A DNA stretch of 64,000 nucleotides, taken from NCBI RefSeq assembly GCF_003023845.1, contig NZ_PYFT01000001.1, positions 2,232,001 to 2,296,000 on the forward strand. The letters run 5' to 3'. The notes under the pieces are model-generated. The model worked only from the letters and a program-made list of their open reading frames with translations. It searched no databases and was not told where the DNA came from. The position numbers and the translations under genes were made by a program. The DNA comes from Adhaeribacter arboris. Lineage in GTDB: Bacteria; Bacteroidota; Bacteroidia; Cytophagales; Hymenobacteraceae. Positions within the stretch are counted from its first letter, which is position 1; every line of letters begins with the position of its first letter. Of the stretch, positions 1 to 9,824 are shown piece after piece.

Positions 1-716
1 TACAAATGAAAAAAATGGACTTGATTGTTAGCGAAGTAGTAAAGTTCGTCTCCGCGAAATCCAATGTAAGTAAGCCCGGTAAAAGGCAGCCTTTTTTGAT
101 AATTACCTAAATCATCGAACACATAAACTCCGGAAAGTTTATCGAGTAAAAATACTTTGTTCTGGTATTCACGCAGAAACCGAATATCGTATTGTTGTTT
201 CGGAAGCACTAAATCTAGGGGAATGGTACGGGTAGCTTCCGGAAATTGCAGATCAATCTTATAAAGGTTAAATTTACTTTCGTTAAAAGCCCAAATTTTA
301 TTATCTGAGGCTAAAGAAGTCATTTTGATAATGCCATCTACTTGATCGCTTAACCGAACGGCACTGATTGGCGCCAGAAAACGGTCGAGAAAAGTTAATG
401 TTTGCTGGTCGTCGTAAAAAAGCAGGATTTTAGCTGTACTCCACGCTTCAACTAAAGCAATATGACCAGTTACCGAGGGCGAAAAAGTAGTTACTAATTT
501 ACCTGAAGTATCATATCTATGCAAGTTATTCTTTTGGTCAATAAGATATATATTGTCGAGCCGATCTAAAGAAACTACTCCTGAAAAAGTAACTTTATCT
601 GTCAGAGGGTCATGTTGATTCACACTGGTTTGAGCCTTACTGCTACCTAATACAGCAAGCCATAAACCGAATGCAAAAAACCAATTAACCGACCCTAATT
701 TTTTATTCTTTTTCAA
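1..716 (-). CDS. Secreted beta-propeller-like protein, C-terminus beyond the window
   Basis: The minus frame is open from the left edge to a TTG at 714-716, giving about 238 visible residues. The first residues (MKKNKK, then a hydrophobic stretch ending GSSKAQT) form a typical signal peptide, so export to the periplasm or envelope is likely. The body has repeated short segments such as LDRLDNIYLID, IWAFNESKFNLYKID and KVFLLDKLSGVYVFD, spaced as in blades of a beta-propeller (6-bladed/NHL class). The start overlaps the 3' end of lpxH by 14 bases, which suggests translational coupling at the end of the same operon. The precise function is unknown. The TTG start is chosen because no ATG gives the signal peptide. 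Confidence 0.7.
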   Translation of the reverse strand, partial: MKKNKKLGSVNWFFAFGLWLAVLGSSKAQTSVNQHDPLTDKVTFSGVVSLDRLDNIYLIDQKNNLHRYDTSGKLVTTFSPSVTGHIALVEAWSTAKILLFYDDQQTLTFLDRFLAPISAVRLSDQVDGIIKMTSLASDNKIWAFNESKFNLYKIDLQFPEATRTIPLDLVLPKQQYDIRFLREYQNKVFLLDKLSGVYVFDDLGNYQKRLPFTGLTYIGFRGDELYYFANNQVHFFHL

Positions 717-1479
717 AGTAATGTAGGGTAAGTTGATGGCCGTCAAAAACGGCATAAGAATAAAAATTTACCCATTCGCCTAAGTTTACGTACCGGGCCT
801 GGTTATTTATTTGAATGTCGATAGGAAGATGACGGTGCCCAAAAATATAATAATCATGATGCGTGCGTTGCTCCATATTTCGGCAAAAAGTAATTAACCA
901 TTCCTTTTCGCCTTTAAATACTTCGTCTTTCACAGTGTTGCTGATACGGCTGCGCTGCGACCACTTTGTTGCCAGGCCAATGCCAAAGTTTGGATGTACC
1001 CGGGCAAATAACCATTGACACATTTTATTTGCAAAAATGCGTTTGAGCACTTTATAGGTATAATCTTTTGGACCCAATCCATCACCATGACCAATAAAAA
1101 ATGTTTTATCATTAAATTGCGTGGAAATAGGCTTACGAATAATAGGAATATTTAATTCTTTGGTAAAGTAATCAAACATCCACATATCGTGATTGCCGGT
1201 AAAAAAATAAACGGCTATGCCGTTATCCGTAAGTTCGGCCAGTTTACCTTGTAACCGAATAAAGCCCCGTGGAATGGCATGTTTGTATTCAAACCAAAAA
1301 TCAAAAATATCACCCACCAGAATTATTAATTCCGCATCTTTCTTTATTTGATCGAGCCAACGGACAATTTTCTTTTCGCGGGCTAAGCTGCTGGCGGCAT
1401 CGGGTACACCCAGGTGAAAATCAGAGGCAAAGTAAATTTTTTTACCAGGAGATAAGTGCTTAATGGGGAATATCATCAA
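703..1479 (-). CDS. lpxH: UDP-2,3-diacylglucosamine diphosphatase (LpxH-like)
   Basis: 258-residue metallophosphoesterase of the LpxH type, which hydrolyses UDP-2,3-diacylglucosamine to lipid X in lipid A synthesis on the cytoplasmic face of the inner membrane. The di-metal motifs are all present: DFH at 20-22, GDIFDFW at 56-62, GNHD at 95-98, GHGDG at 130-134 and GHRH at 214-217. The length fits the family. A second ATG one codon downstream is an equally possible start. The start overlaps the end of the upstream LUD gene by about 20 bases, and the end overlaps the following secreted-protein gene, so the three genes are probably co-transcribed. The family is clear; the exact substrate is inferred from the motifs. 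Confidence 0.88.
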   Translation of the reverse strand: MMIFPIKHLSPGKKIYFASDFHLGVPDAASSLAREKKIVRWLDQIKKDAELIILVGDIFDFWFEYKHAIPRGFIRLQGKLAELTDNGIAVYFFTGNHDMWMFDYFTKELNIPIIRKPISTQFNDKTFFIGHGDGLGPKDYTYKVLKRIFANKMCQWLFARVHPNFGIGLATKWSQRSRISNTVKDEVFKGEKEWLITFCRNMEQRTHHDYYIFGHRHLPIDIQINNQARYVNLGEWVNFYSYAVFDGHQLTLHYFEKE

Positions 1480-2110
1480 TCAGAAATAGAACCAATTCGC
1501 GCGGACCATGCGCACCCATTACCAGTGTTTTTTCAATATCGGCAGTTCTGCTGGGGCCACTTACCAGCGAAATCATAGAAGGTATCTTACTGCCGTATTT
1601 TTGTTTGATTAATTGTAACCCATCTTTAATATCCGGAACCAACTGGGTCATTTTGGCTACCACTAAATGTTGCTCGGGGTAAATACTTAAGCGACGCCCA
1701 CTTTCGGTGGCACCACTAACAAAAATACTACCAGTACGAGCAATTAAAGCTTCGCAGGTGGTTAAACCTGCATCACCTTGTTTTAAAAAGTTTGTTTCAT
1801 CTTCGAGATAATGAATACCGGCTGCATACAATTTGGTTTGCCATTCCTGCTCCCATACATACAAGTTTTCAATTCCTTTTTCTTTTTTGTAGGCAAACAA
1901 TTGGTCGAAGAAGTCTTCTTCTGACTCGCAGTAAATAAAAGTACCACTATTTTTTAAAAAATTAGTGGCAAAGGTAACCGATAAATCATCTTCTGCCGGC
2001 GGGTACAAATCGGCATTAAAATCAGGAGTGGGCGGTAGCACGGGCGCTGACTTTGCCAGCGCCTCGCGTACTTTCCGTAAAACTATATCTCTTGATCGGG
2101 CCTCGTACAT
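1460..2110 (-). CDS. LUD-domain protein (LutC/YkgG-like)
   Basis: 216-residue protein of the LUD superfamily (lactate utilisation protein B/C), recognised from the segment LTTCEALIARTGSIFVSGA near residues 120-142 and SLVSGPSRTADIEKTLVMGAHGPRELV near the C-terminus, where SRTADIE is the hallmark. In other bacteria LutC acts with LutA and LutB in L-lactate oxidation, but neither partner is present here, so that role is uncertain. The gene lies 25 bases after ftsH and runs into lpxH, so it is likely part of one operon. In many Bacteroidota this lone LUD gene sits next to ftsH and is of unproven function. Confidence 0.8.
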   Translation of the reverse strand: MYEARSRDIVLRKVREALAKSAPVLPPTPDFNADLYPPAEDDLSVTFATNFLKNSGTFIYCESEEDFFDQLFAYKKEKGIENLYVWEQEWQTKLYAAGIHYLEDETNFLKQGDAGLTTCEALIARTGSIFVSGATESGRRLSIYPEQHLVVAKMTQLVPDIKDGLQLIKQKYGSKIPSMISLVSGPSRTADIEKTLVMGAHGPRELVLFLIDDIPH

Positions 2111-2135
2111 GCCAGTTTAGAAACCAAATTAATTA

Positions 2136-4280
2136 TTATACTTCAAACGAATAACTCTGACCTGGCGAAGCACCTTCGCGTTCCGGTTCCTGCTTTTTCG
2201 TTTCCGAGCCATTATCCGAAGCCGCCGTATTTTTATTATCGGTAGACTGGCCGTTTTGACTGCTATTATCATGCAAATGCCCCCCTACTTGCTGCTCTAC
2301 TTCACTTAAGGTTTGACTCCGATCAGTACCCGACATGTGTGCCTGCAGAGTAGTTAAACCAGCAAATGGCCGTTTACCAACTAATCGCTCCAAATCACTT
2401 TGAAATAGAATTTCTTTGGCTAATAATTCCTGAGCCACTACTTCCAACTCTTTCATCTTACTGGTAAGCAACTGCTTGGTGCGACCGTAAGCATCCTGAA
2501 TTATACGACGTACTTCATCATCGATGGTTTGCGCCGTAGCATCCGAATAAGGTTTGTTGAACGTGTAATCGGACTGTTTAGAATCGTAAAACGATACGTT
2601 TCCTATTTTATCATTCATACCATACATGGTTACAATACTGTAAGCCATTTTGGTAATCCGTTCTAAATCGCTTAAAGCACCGGTGGAGATTTTACCGAAA
2701 ACCAACTCTTCAGCGGCCCGGCCACCTAGCGCCATGCACATTTCATCAATTAATTGCTCAGTCGTATACAAAAACTGTTCTTTCGGCAAATACTGGGCGT
2801 AGCCTAAGGCTGCAATACCCCGTGGTACAATACTTACTTTTACCAACGGATCGCAATGTTCCAGGAACCAACCGGCAATAGCATGACCCGCTTCGTGGTA
2901 GGCTACAATCTTTTTCTCTTCCGGCGAAATAATTTTGTTCTTCTTCTCTAAACCACCAATTACCCGGTCGATAGCATCGTTAAAATCCTGCAGTTCTACT
3001 TTTTTCTTGTCACGGCGAGCGGCAATTAAAGCCGCTTCGTTACACACGTTCGCAATTTCCGCTCCGGCAAAACCGGGAGTTTGAGCGGCTAATTTCTTCG
3101 GATCTACATCTTCGGATAAAGCTAATGGCGTTAAATGAACCCGGAATATTTCGGTACGACCTACAATATCTGGTTTATCAATACTGATTTGCCGGTCAAA
3201 ACGTCCTGGACGTAATAAAGCTGAGTCTAGAGTATCAGGCCGGTTAGTAGCAGCTAGAATAATAACCCCCGAATCCGTCCCAAAACCATCCATCTCTACC
3301 AATAACGAGTTTAGGGTATTTTCCCGTTCATCGTTACCGCCAGGTACTTGTCCGCGGCTCCGGGAACGACCAATAGCATCAATCTCGTCGATGAAAATGA
3401 TACAAGGGGCTTTGGCTTTCGCCTGCTTAAATAAGTCCCGCACCCGGGCCGCTCCTACTCCTACAAACATTTCCACAAAGTCGGAACCTGATAAGGAGAA
3501 GAATGGCACATCGGCTTCGCCGGCAACAGCTTTGGCTAGTAAAGTTTTACCCGTACCCGGAGGGCCAACCAGCAAGGCGCCTTTCGGAATTTTACCACCC
3601 AGAATAGTAAACTTGGCCGGGTTCTTCAAAAACTCTACAATTTCCTGAATTTCTTCTTTGGCTTCTTCCAAGCCAGCTACATCTTTAAAGGTAACTTTTA
3701 CTTTATTTTCGGCATCAAACAAAGCCGCCCGCGACTTGCCAATGTTAAAAATCTGACCGCCGCCCGCACCATTGGTAACGCGGCGCATCAGGAACCAGAA
3801 ACCAAACAATAAAATAATAATGAAACCCCAATTCACGAACATATCCGTAAAGCCGGTACGGTTTTCAATTTCAAAACCGATACGCTCTTCTTTGGGAACA
3901 TTTTCCTGAATTTTATCAAAATCTTCTTTAAAAACCTCGGGAGAAATAATGGGTAAGTGGTACTGCGGACCTTGTTCCAAAGCAAAAGCACCCCGTCCGG
4001 TAAGTTCTTGGCGATACTTATCGTTCTGCAGTGCTTCTTCTTTCAGTGATACCTCAACCAAACGCCCATTAACCATTACTAAACTTTTCACATCTCGGCT
4101 CAGCATCATTTCTTCGAAGCGTTGCTGGTTAATGGCAATAGTAGAATTGCTACGGTTAAAGTAAGCAATTCCAAATATTAAAAATACCAAAGCAGCCAAT
4201 ACCCACATCTGCATGGTGGGGCGAGGCGGATTGTTTGGTATGTTTATTTTCTTTTTTTTATTAGAATTCTTTTCAGCCAT
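2136..4280 (-). CDS. ftsH: ATP-dependent zinc metalloprotease FtsH
   Basis: 714-residue membrane-bound AAA+ protease that degrades membrane and short-lived cytosolic proteins. Two transmembrane helices lie near 25-41 and 149-166, flanking a periplasmic domain. The AAA module carries Walker A GPPGTGKT (239-246), Walker B IIFIDEID (294-301) and the SRH segment [19 protein letters not shown]. The zinc site HEAGH is at 462-466. The C-terminal tail of about 60 residues after the peptidase domain is polar and low-complexity (Q, N, S, E rich), as is usual in Bacteroidota. It follows rsfS by 60 bases and precedes the LUD gene by 25, on the same strand. Confidence 0.97.
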   Translation of the reverse strand: MAEKNSNKKKKINIPNNPPRPTMQMWVLAALVFLIFGIAYFNRSNSTIAINQQRFEEMMLSRDVKSLVMVNGRLVEVSLKEEALQNDKYRQELTGRGAFALEQGPQYHLPIISPEVFKEDFDKIQENVPKEERIGFEIENRTGFTDMFVNWGFIIILLFGFWFLMRRVTNGAGGGQIFNIGKSRAALFDAENKVKVTFKDVAGLEEAKEEIQEIVEFLKNPAKFTILGGKIPKGALLVGPPGTGKTLLAKAVAGEADVPFFSLSGSDFVEMFVGVGAARVRDLFKQAKAKAPCIIFIDEIDAIGRSRSRGQVPGGNDERENTLNSLLVEMDGFGTDSGVIILAATNRPDTLDSALLRPGRFDRQISIDKPDIVGRTEIFRVHLTPLALSEDVDPKKLAAQTPGFAGAEIANVCNEAALIAARRDKKKVELQDFNDAIDRVIGGLEKKNKIISPEEKKIVAYHEAGHAIAGWFLEHCDPLVKVSIVPRGIAALGYAQYLPKEQFLYTTEQLIDEMCMALGGRAAEELVFGKISTGALSDLERITKMAYSIVTMYGMNDKIGNVSFYDSKQSDYTFNKPYSDATAQTIDDEVRRIIQDAYGRTKQLLTSKMKELEVVAQELLAKEILFQSDLERLVGKRPFAGLTTLQAHMSGTDRSQTLSEVEQQVGGHLHDNSSQNGQSTDNKNTAASDNGSETKKQEPEREGASPGQSYSFEV

Positions 4281-4340
4281 GAATCTTAAAATTACAAGTA
4301 AATAAAGAACACTTCTTTACGCGAAATGTTCGGATTGTGA

Positions 4341-4730
4341 TTAAACAACTTTTACAGCTTCCGTTTCTACATAACGGATTGGAGCATCTCCCCAGAGTTC
4401 TTCCAACGCGTAAAATTCACGCTTTTCTTTCAGAAAAATATGAACAACTACATCCACGTAGTCTAAAAGTATCCACTCTTTATTAATGCGACCTTCACTT
4501 TGCCAAGGATTTTGCTGAATAGTTTTAAAAACCTCTTCTTCTACCGACCGGGCAATAGCATCTAATTGAGTATCGGAATTAGCCGAACATATTATGAAAT
4601 AATCCGACACGGCATTTTTCATGGATTTAAGGTCAATCACAACAATGTCAGAAGCTTTCTTTTCTTGCATTCCTTTTATCACAACTTCTGTCAATATGTC
4701 TGACTCTTCCTTAATTCTCTTTTTTATCAT
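4341..4730 (-). CDS. rsfS: Ribosome silencing factor RsfS
   Basis: 129-residue RsfS/Iojap-family protein. The family binds uL14 on the 50S subunit and blocks subunit joining when nutrients are short. Family features are seen in KASDIVVIDLK, the segment VSDYFIICSANSDTQ, and the C-terminal WILLDYVDVVVHIF followed by REFYALEELWGDA. The ATG start lies only 15 bases from the annotated birA start on the other strand, so the promoter for this gene probably lies within the first codons of birA; a near match to the -7 box (TATAATTG on the minus strand) is present there. First gene of the rsfS-ftsH-LUD-lpxH run. Confidence 0.95.
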   Translation of the reverse strand: MIKKRIKEESDILTEVVIKGMQEKKASDIVVIDLKSMKNAVSDYFIICSANSDTQLDAIARSVEEEVFKTIQQNPWQSEGRINKEWILLDYVDVVVHIFLKEKREFYALEELWGDAPIRYVETEAVKVV

Positions 4731-4740
4731 TTTATATTTT

Positions 4741-4748
4741 TACTTTTG
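4741..4748 (+). promoter_or_regulatory. Candidate -7 box for birA
   Basis: TACTTTTG matches the Bacteroidota -7 consensus TAnnTTTG. It overlaps the TTG that would be the longest birA start, so if the box is used the transcript would begin a few bases downstream and birA would have to start later. A -33 element is weak. Confidence 0.4.
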
Positions 4749-5528
4749 AAAAATCAATTATACAAAAAAAATTTGCCTAACTACCTACCTAATACTTTGT
4801 TTATTGGCAAACAGCTCGTATATCTACCCAGCTGTACCTCTACCAACACGGTAGCTTACGAAATGCTTCTCAAAAATGAAGCCATCGAAGGTTGTGTCGT
4901 AATTACCGATCACCAAACGGCCGGCCGGGGACAACGCGGTAATACCTGGGAAGCCGAGCCGGACAAAAATATTACTTTATCCTTAATTTTAAAGCCCAAT
5001 TTTCTTACTATCCAACAACAATTTTATTTGACCATGAGCGTGTCACTTGCTGTCCTAGATACATTGCAGGGTGTGGCACCGGATATTATAAAAATTAAAT
5101 GGCCAAACGATATAGTTGCCGGAGATGAAAAATTAGCGGGTATATTAATTCAAAATAGCATTAGCGGCGCTTATTTACAACATTCGGTTGTAGGAATTGG
5201 TTTAAACGTCAATCAGAAAAAATTCACCTATCCTCAAGCTACTTCACTGGCCAACCTTTGTAACCGAGAATTTAATCGTACTGCCATTACCGAAAAATTA
5301 TTAGAACAAATTGAAAAAAGATATCTGGAATTAAAAAGTAACCAATTAGAAAAAATAAAATTTGCGTATTTACAAGTGCTTTATCGTTATCAATCTTCTT
5401 TTCAGTATGAAGTAGATGGACAAGTAGTGGAAGGCATTATAGTTGGAATTGATGCAATAGGGCGACTAGCAGTACAAATAAAGGAAGATCTGCGTTACTT
5501 TAATTTTAAAGAAATCGTTTTTGTATAA
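4746..5528 (+). CDS. birA: Biotin--[acetyl-CoA-carboxylase] ligase
   Basis: 260-residue biotin protein ligase without the N-terminal DNA-binding domain, so an enzyme rather than a repressor. It attaches biotin to the carrier protein of acetyl-CoA carboxylase through biotinyl-AMP. Motifs seen: CTSTN (30-34), the biotinyl-AMP loop GRGQRGNTW (60-68), KWPND (118-122) and the conserved lysine 129 in GDEKLAGILIQ. The frame has no ATG near its 5' end; TTG at 4746 is the outermost start, but it coincides with a -7 promoter box, and TTG at 4773 (ten codons in) would also leave the catalytic domain whole. Divergent from rsfS. Confidence 0.93.
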   Translation: MKNQLYKKNLPNYLPNTLFIGKQLVYLPSCTSTNTVAYEMLLKNEAIEGCVVITDHQTAGRGQRGNTWEAEPDKNITLSLILKPNFLTIQQQFYLTMSVSLAVLDTLQGVAPDIIKIKWPNDIVAGDEKLAGILIQNSISGAYLQHSVVGIGLNVNQKKFTYPQATSLANLCNREFNRTAITEKLLEQIEKRYLELKSNQLEKIKFAYLQVLYRYQSSFQYEVDGQVVEGIIVGIDAIGRLAVQIKEDLRYFNFKEIVFV

Positions 5529-5550
5529 ACAGTAGTTAATTGTAAAAAAT

Positions 5551-5581
5551 CATAAAAGTAAATCAGGCATTTACTTTTATG
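5551..5581 (+). terminator. Hairpin after birA
   Basis: Perfect 13-base inverted repeat, CATAAAAGTAAAT at 5551-5563 and its complement at 5569-5581, with a 5-base loop, 23 bases after the birA stop. There is no strong T run after it, so it may be a weak terminator or only a transcript-stabilising hairpin. Confidence 0.5.
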
Positions 5582-5777
5582 AAACAAAGCAGAATTATTT
5601 TATAAATATCTATAAAATAATCATTTACAATGTTGTTTATTATTGATACCTTTGTTGTAAATTCACGATTACGGATTACCAAAAACGATTTTTATTCAGG
5701 CACAATCCTTGTAATAAGATAAAAGGTCTTTTTACAGCCTATTTCGGGTTATTTTGTCCGAAGTGAAGCTAAAAGCA

Positions 5778-5808
5778 TTTGGATTTTTTTATATAAAATG
5801 TACATTTG
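5778..5808 (+). promoter_or_regulatory. Promoter, TTTG-N19-TAnnTTTG
   Basis: TTTG at 5778-5781, a 19-base spacer and TACATTTG at 5801-5808 match the full Bacteroidota primary sigma consensus exactly. The predicted transcript start lies about 30-40 bases before the ATG at 5850, so it most likely drives the small T9SS cargo gene. A second -7-like box, TACCTTTG, lies at 5647-5654 with a poorer -33. The rest of the 320-base gap between birA and 5850 shows nothing else. Confidence 0.65.
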
Positions 5809-5849
5809 CTTTTTATCTAAAAGCAAATACGCAAAGAAAAATATATGAT

Positions 5850-6442
5850 ATGAATACTTTTACTAAAATAGGGTTCTTTTTTTACTGGTAGGGTCCTGTC
5901 TGGCAGGGCATGCTAATAAAAGATTGAATATAACGGATGTACCTAAAAACGGCTATACTCCTGCCCATATTGCAGCTTGGCAACCAAATATAGAAGAATC
6001 AACTATTACGGCAATTTACAACAGTTGGCCTTCTTTTAGTTTAGCTAATTTTTCTTCAGATTTACTAAAGCCGTTTGCCAGCAAAAAATTCGTGCACTAT
6101 ACCGCTACAACTGCTAGCAGCCACATGTTAGGGGTTGGACCCGTGCAAAATGGTATTGGTTCTGAAGGAGGTAAAGTTAAGTCAATTCCTACCTTAACTG
6201 CTTTTCCTAATCCGTCTAAGGGTCGATTTACCATTTCGTTAACTCAGACTTCGGGTGATGCTTATAAAATAAGAATCTCCAATACCATTGGTAAGGTTAT
6301 TCAAACCATAACTTTAGGAGATAATGCCAATGCCGCCGATATTTCTATCGACTTATCGGACCGGCCAGCTGGAGTTTATTTCTACAGTTTGTTAGTTAAC
6401 GATAAAATGGTAGAAACAAAACGCCTTATTCTACAACAATAA
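5850..6442 (+). CDS. Small secreted protein with T9SS sorting domain, apparent frameshift
   Basis: The ATG at 5850 begins a signal peptide (MNTFTKIGFF) that stops at a TAG because the T run at 5877-5883 has seven bases; one extra T would continue it as FLLVGSCLAGHANKR and join the open frame that runs to 6442. The mature part starts NITDVPKNGYTPAHIAAW and ends in a type IX secretion (por) sorting domain of about 75 residues: PTLTAFPNPSKGRFTISL, then RISNTIGKVIQ, then RPAGVYFYSL and KRLILQQ. The cargo domain is not recognised. As read, only TTG-start translation from 5924 without a signal peptide would be possible. A perfect promoter precedes it. The sorting domain is certain; the frameshift interpretation is an inference. 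Confidence 0.75.
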
Positions 6443-6466
6443 TTTTATAAGATATTAGTTAATGAA

Positions 6467-6498
6467 GATAGCCGGCCCTAAAGCCGGCTATTTTTTTG
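6467..6498 (+). terminator. Rho-independent terminator after the T9SS cargo gene
   Basis: ATAGCCGGC at 6467-6475 pairs with GCCGGCTAT at 6483-6491, with a 7-base loop and a run of seven T (6491-6497) at the 3' side. Confidence 0.85.
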
Positions 6499-6568
6499 AA
6501 AATTAAATTCGTACCACTTTTTATAAAACTTAATTTATTACTTTCGGGGATTCTTTCAAACACACTTT

Positions 6569-9535
6569 ATGATTCAGTTTAGTAGAATTAATAACCTTGT
6601 TGGTTGGCTGGTTTTTGTAGTAGCTACTTTTGTTTACGGTCTAACTATCGAACCTACTGCCAGTTTCTGGGATGCCGGAGAATTTATTGCCTGTTCTTAC
6701 AAACTATTAGTTCCCCATCCTCCAGGTGCTCCTTTTTTCTTATTAATCGGTCGGATTTTCTCTTTATTCGCCGGCAATGATGTATTAAAAGTGGCTCCTC
6801 TGATTAACTTTTTATCTGGTTTAATGAGTAGTAGCACCGTATTGTTCTTATTTTGGAGTATTACTATTCTGGCCCGGAAATTAATTGTTAAATCAGAAGA
6901 TGGCCAACCTACTACTGGACAAGCTTTATTAATTTTAGGGAGTGGGGTAGTCGGAGCTTTGGCATTTGCTTTTTCGGATTCATTTTGGTTTTCGGCGGTG
7001 GAAGCGGAAGTATACGCCATGTCGTCGTTTTTTACGGCTTTTGTATTTTGGGCCATGTTGAAATGGGAAGGCAAAACCGATCGGGCTACCGGCGATAAAT
7101 GGCTTATTTTAATCGCTTACATGATGGGCTTATCCATCGGGGTACATTTGCTTAATTTACTAGCGGTACCGGCTCTTGCCTTTATTTATTATTATAAACA
7201 TAATCGTGGCAATACCTCCACGAAAGGAATGGTATTTACTTTTGTAACCAGTGCTTTAATTATTGGAATTATTTTATGGGGTATCATTCCAGGTTTACCT
7301 TCGTTAGCCGGACGATTCGAAGTATTTTTTGTAAATAGTATTAAGTTGCCATTTGGCAGCGGTATAATTATTTTTTTACTATTGTTTCTGGCAGCTATTA
7401 TTTATGGCTTGTATTATTCCCACCAACGCGGAAAACAAGTACTCAATACGGCACTGCTTTGCTTTATCTTTATTTTAATAGGTTATTCTTCTTACCTGAT
7501 TATTCCTATTCGGTCTACTTACGATCCTACCATTGATGAAAATGATCCGGAAAATATTGTAAGTTTTGTATCTTATTTAAAGCGCGAGCAATACGGTGAT
7601 CGTCCTTTGTTGTACGGACCACAATTTAACGGGGAAGTTATTGACCAAAAAGAAGGCGAGCCGCGCTACATAAAAGGTAAGGATAAATACGAAATTGTTG
7701 ATTATAAAATTGAGCCGGTTTATGATCCGAAAGATATGGCTTTGCTGCCGCGGATTTACAGCCCTCAACCGCAACACATTCAAGAATATAAAAAATGGGT
7801 AGACATTCAGGAAGGTCAGAAACCTACTATGGGACAAAACTTGTCTTTTCTGTTTAATTACCAACTAGGACACATGTACTGGCGCTACTTTTTGTGGAAT
7901 TTTGTGGGGCGCGACAGTGATGTGCAGCAATCGGGAGTTCTTTGGCCCGTAGAACGTACCGATAACTTGCCGGCCCGGGTAGCCGACAGCAAGGCGCGCA
8001 ACAATTTTTACATGCTACCTTTAGTTTTGGGCTTGATTGGTTTATTTTTTCAGGCGCGAAAAGATGAGAAAAACGCTTTCATTATCGGGCTGCTATTTTT
8101 CTTTACGGGTATTGCTATTGCCCTCTATCTTAATCAGCCGCCTATAGAACCACGCGAACGCGACTATACTTTTGCTGGTTCTTTCTATGCTTTCTGTATC
8201 TGGATAGGATTAGGTGTAATTGGCGTGGCTGCCTTGCTGGAAAAAATACTGCAAAATTATACTGTCCGGGCAGGCGTAACAACGGTACTTTGCTTGGCGG
8301 TGCCAATTATTATGGCGGTTCAAGGCTGGGATGATCATGACCGCTCCGATAAATATAATACGGTAGACTCGGCTAAAAATTTACTGAGTTCCTGCGCTCC
8401 AAACGCTATTTTGTTCACTAACGGCGATAACGATACTTTCCCGCTTTGGTACGCCCAGGAAGTAGAAGGTTTCCGGACGGATGTACGAGTAGCGGTATTG
8501 AGTTACCTAAATACGGATTGGTATTTGGATCAGATGAAACGCCGATCGTATAAATCGGAACCTTTGCCTATTTCGCTCGAAAACGAAAATTATCGCCAGG
8601 GCACCAACGATTATCTGCCGTATATGGAAAAGCCGCAGGTAAAAGCGGGTATGGATTTAAAGCAGTTTATTTCCCTGGTTAAGCAGAATCATCCTGTTTT
8701 GCAAGTGGCGGCCCAAACTGGTAAGCCTTTTATGTCTTTCCCGACGAAAAACTTTTTCCTGAATGTAAACAAAGAAGCGGTTATAAAAAGTGGAATTGTG
8801 CCGAAAGAGCGGGAAAACCAGATTGTAGATCAGATGACCTGGAACGTAGGTAAATCGGCGTTAGAGAAAAAACACTTGGCCATATTAGATATTCTGGCTA
8901 CAAATGATTGGAAAAGACCGGTATATTTTTCTACTACTGTATCGAGTTCCGATTTTATGAACCTACAGCCGTATTTTCAATTAGAAGGGCTGGCCTACCG
9001 TATATTACCGGTTAAGAATTCAGATAAGGAAGCGGAAGGCTACGTAGCCAAAGATTTGATGTATAATAACATGATAAAAAAATTCCATTGGCGGAATTTA
9101 GATAATCCCCGTATTTTTTACGACGAAAGTTTCATCAGCCAGTTACCACCTAATACCCGGGATAAATTTTACCGCTTAGCATCAGCCTACCTGGCAAGCA
9201 ACAATACCGCTAAAGCGAAAGAAGTAATGGATTATTGCTTTAAAGTAATGCCGGATAAATCTATTCCGTATGATTATTATACGCCGCAGTTTATTGAGCC
9301 CTTAAACAAAGTAGGCGAGAAACAAAAGGCTTTAGACATTATGAATAAATTGGAACAACGCACCACCAAAGCCTTAGCTTATTATTCCGAACAAGGAAGT
9401 TTGTTCGACCGCGAAATGCAAACCAATTTTATTACTCTTCAACAACTTATTTTTGCGGCTCGGGCACTGGGGTTAAATGACCGCGCCGGTAAAATGGAAC
9501 AAACTTTTATGCGGTATTATGGGGGTAATCAATAA
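6569..9535 (+). CDS. DUF2723 membrane protein (glycosyltransferase family 117-like)
   Basis: 988-residue polytopic protein. The N-terminal half has about a dozen hydrophobic segments, and the motif TASFWDAGEFIACSY near residues 30-45, with its acidic residues on the first outer loop, is typical of DUF2723, a GT-C fold family annotated as glycosyltransferase family 117. The C-terminal third (from about 620) is soluble, starts with ILFTNGDNDTFPLWYAQ and ends with TPR-like helices (KFYRLASAYLASNNTAKAKEVMDY). GT-C enzymes use lipid-linked sugars at the periplasmic face; the acceptor here is unknown, and protein O-glycosylation is a reasonable guess only. A TACTTTCG element at 6539-6546, 22 bases before the ATG, may be its -7 box. 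Terminators flank it, so it is monocistronic. Confidence 0.88.
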   Translation: MIQFSRINNLVGWLVFVVATFVYGLTIEPTASFWDAGEFIACSYKLLVPHPPGAPFFLLIGRIFSLFAGNDVLKVAPLINFLSGLMSSSTVLFLFWSITILARKLIVKSEDGQPTTGQALLILGSGVVGALAFAFSDSFWFSAVEAEVYAMSSFFTAFVFWAMLKWEGKTDRATGDKWLILIAYMMGLSIGVHLLNLLAVPALAFIYYYKHNRGNTSTKGMVFTFVTSALIIGIILWGIIPGLPSLAGRFEVFFVNSIKLPFGSGIIIFLLLFLAAIIYGLYYSHQRGKQVLNTALLCFIFILIGYSSYLIIPIRSTYDPTIDENDPENIVSFVSYLKREQYGDRPLLYGPQFNGEVIDQKEGEPRYIKGKDKYEIVDYKIEPVYDPKDMALLPRIYSPQPQHIQEYKKWVDIQEGQKPTMGQNLSFLFNYQLGHMYWRYFLWNFVGRDSDVQQSGVLWPVERTDNLPARVADSKARNNFYMLPLVLGLIGLFFQARKDEKNAFIIGLLFFFTGIAIALYLNQPPIEPRERDYTFAGSFYAFCIWIGLGVIGVAALLEKILQNYTVRAGVTTVLCLAVPIIMAVQGWDDHDRSDKYNTVDSAKNLLSSCAPNAILFTNGDNDTFPLWYAQEVEGFRTDVRVAVLSYLNTDWYLDQMKRRSYKSEPLPISLENENYRQGTNDYLPYMEKPQVKAGMDLKQFISLVKQNHPVLQVAAQTGKPFMSFPTKNFFLNVNKEAVIKSGIVPKERENQIVDQMTWNVGKSALEKKHLAILDILATNDWKRPVYFSTTVSSSDFMNLQPYFQLEGLAYRILPVKNSDKEAEGYVAKDLMYNNMIKKFHWRNLDNPRIFYDESFISQLPPNTRDKFYRLASAYLASNNTAKAKEVMDYCFKVMPDKSIPYDYYTPQFIEPLNKVGEKQKALDIMNKLEQRTTKALAYYSEQGSLFDREMQTNFITLQQLIFAARALGLNDRAGKMEQTFMRYYGGNQ

Positions 9536-9560
9536 AGCTTACCGTACCAAATAAGTTGCT

Positions 9561-9600
9561 TAAACAGCAAAGCCGGTCTATTCACCGGCTTTGCTGTTTA
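9561..9600 (+). terminator. Rho-independent terminator after the DUF2723 gene
   Basis: Perfect 17-base stem: TAAACAGCAAAGCCGGT (9561-9577) and its complement (9584-9600), loop CTATTC. Located 25 bases after the stop. No clear T run follows. Confidence 0.75.
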
Positions 9601-9824
9601 AGCGTAAAATAAATAACAGGGCAAAATTGTTTTCTTAATAAGAACAGCAAAATAGTAAACGGAAGACAAGTAAGAAGGCTGTGGTACAACACTGCTAAAT
9701 TTACAACTTGCTTTACTCCAAGTAGTTCTTACAATAGAACTTATTTCTTCTGGAAGAGCAATTACTTTTTCTGCTACTAACTTTAATTATTTATTACTTT
9801 TAACCAGATAAAATTAAAGAAAAA

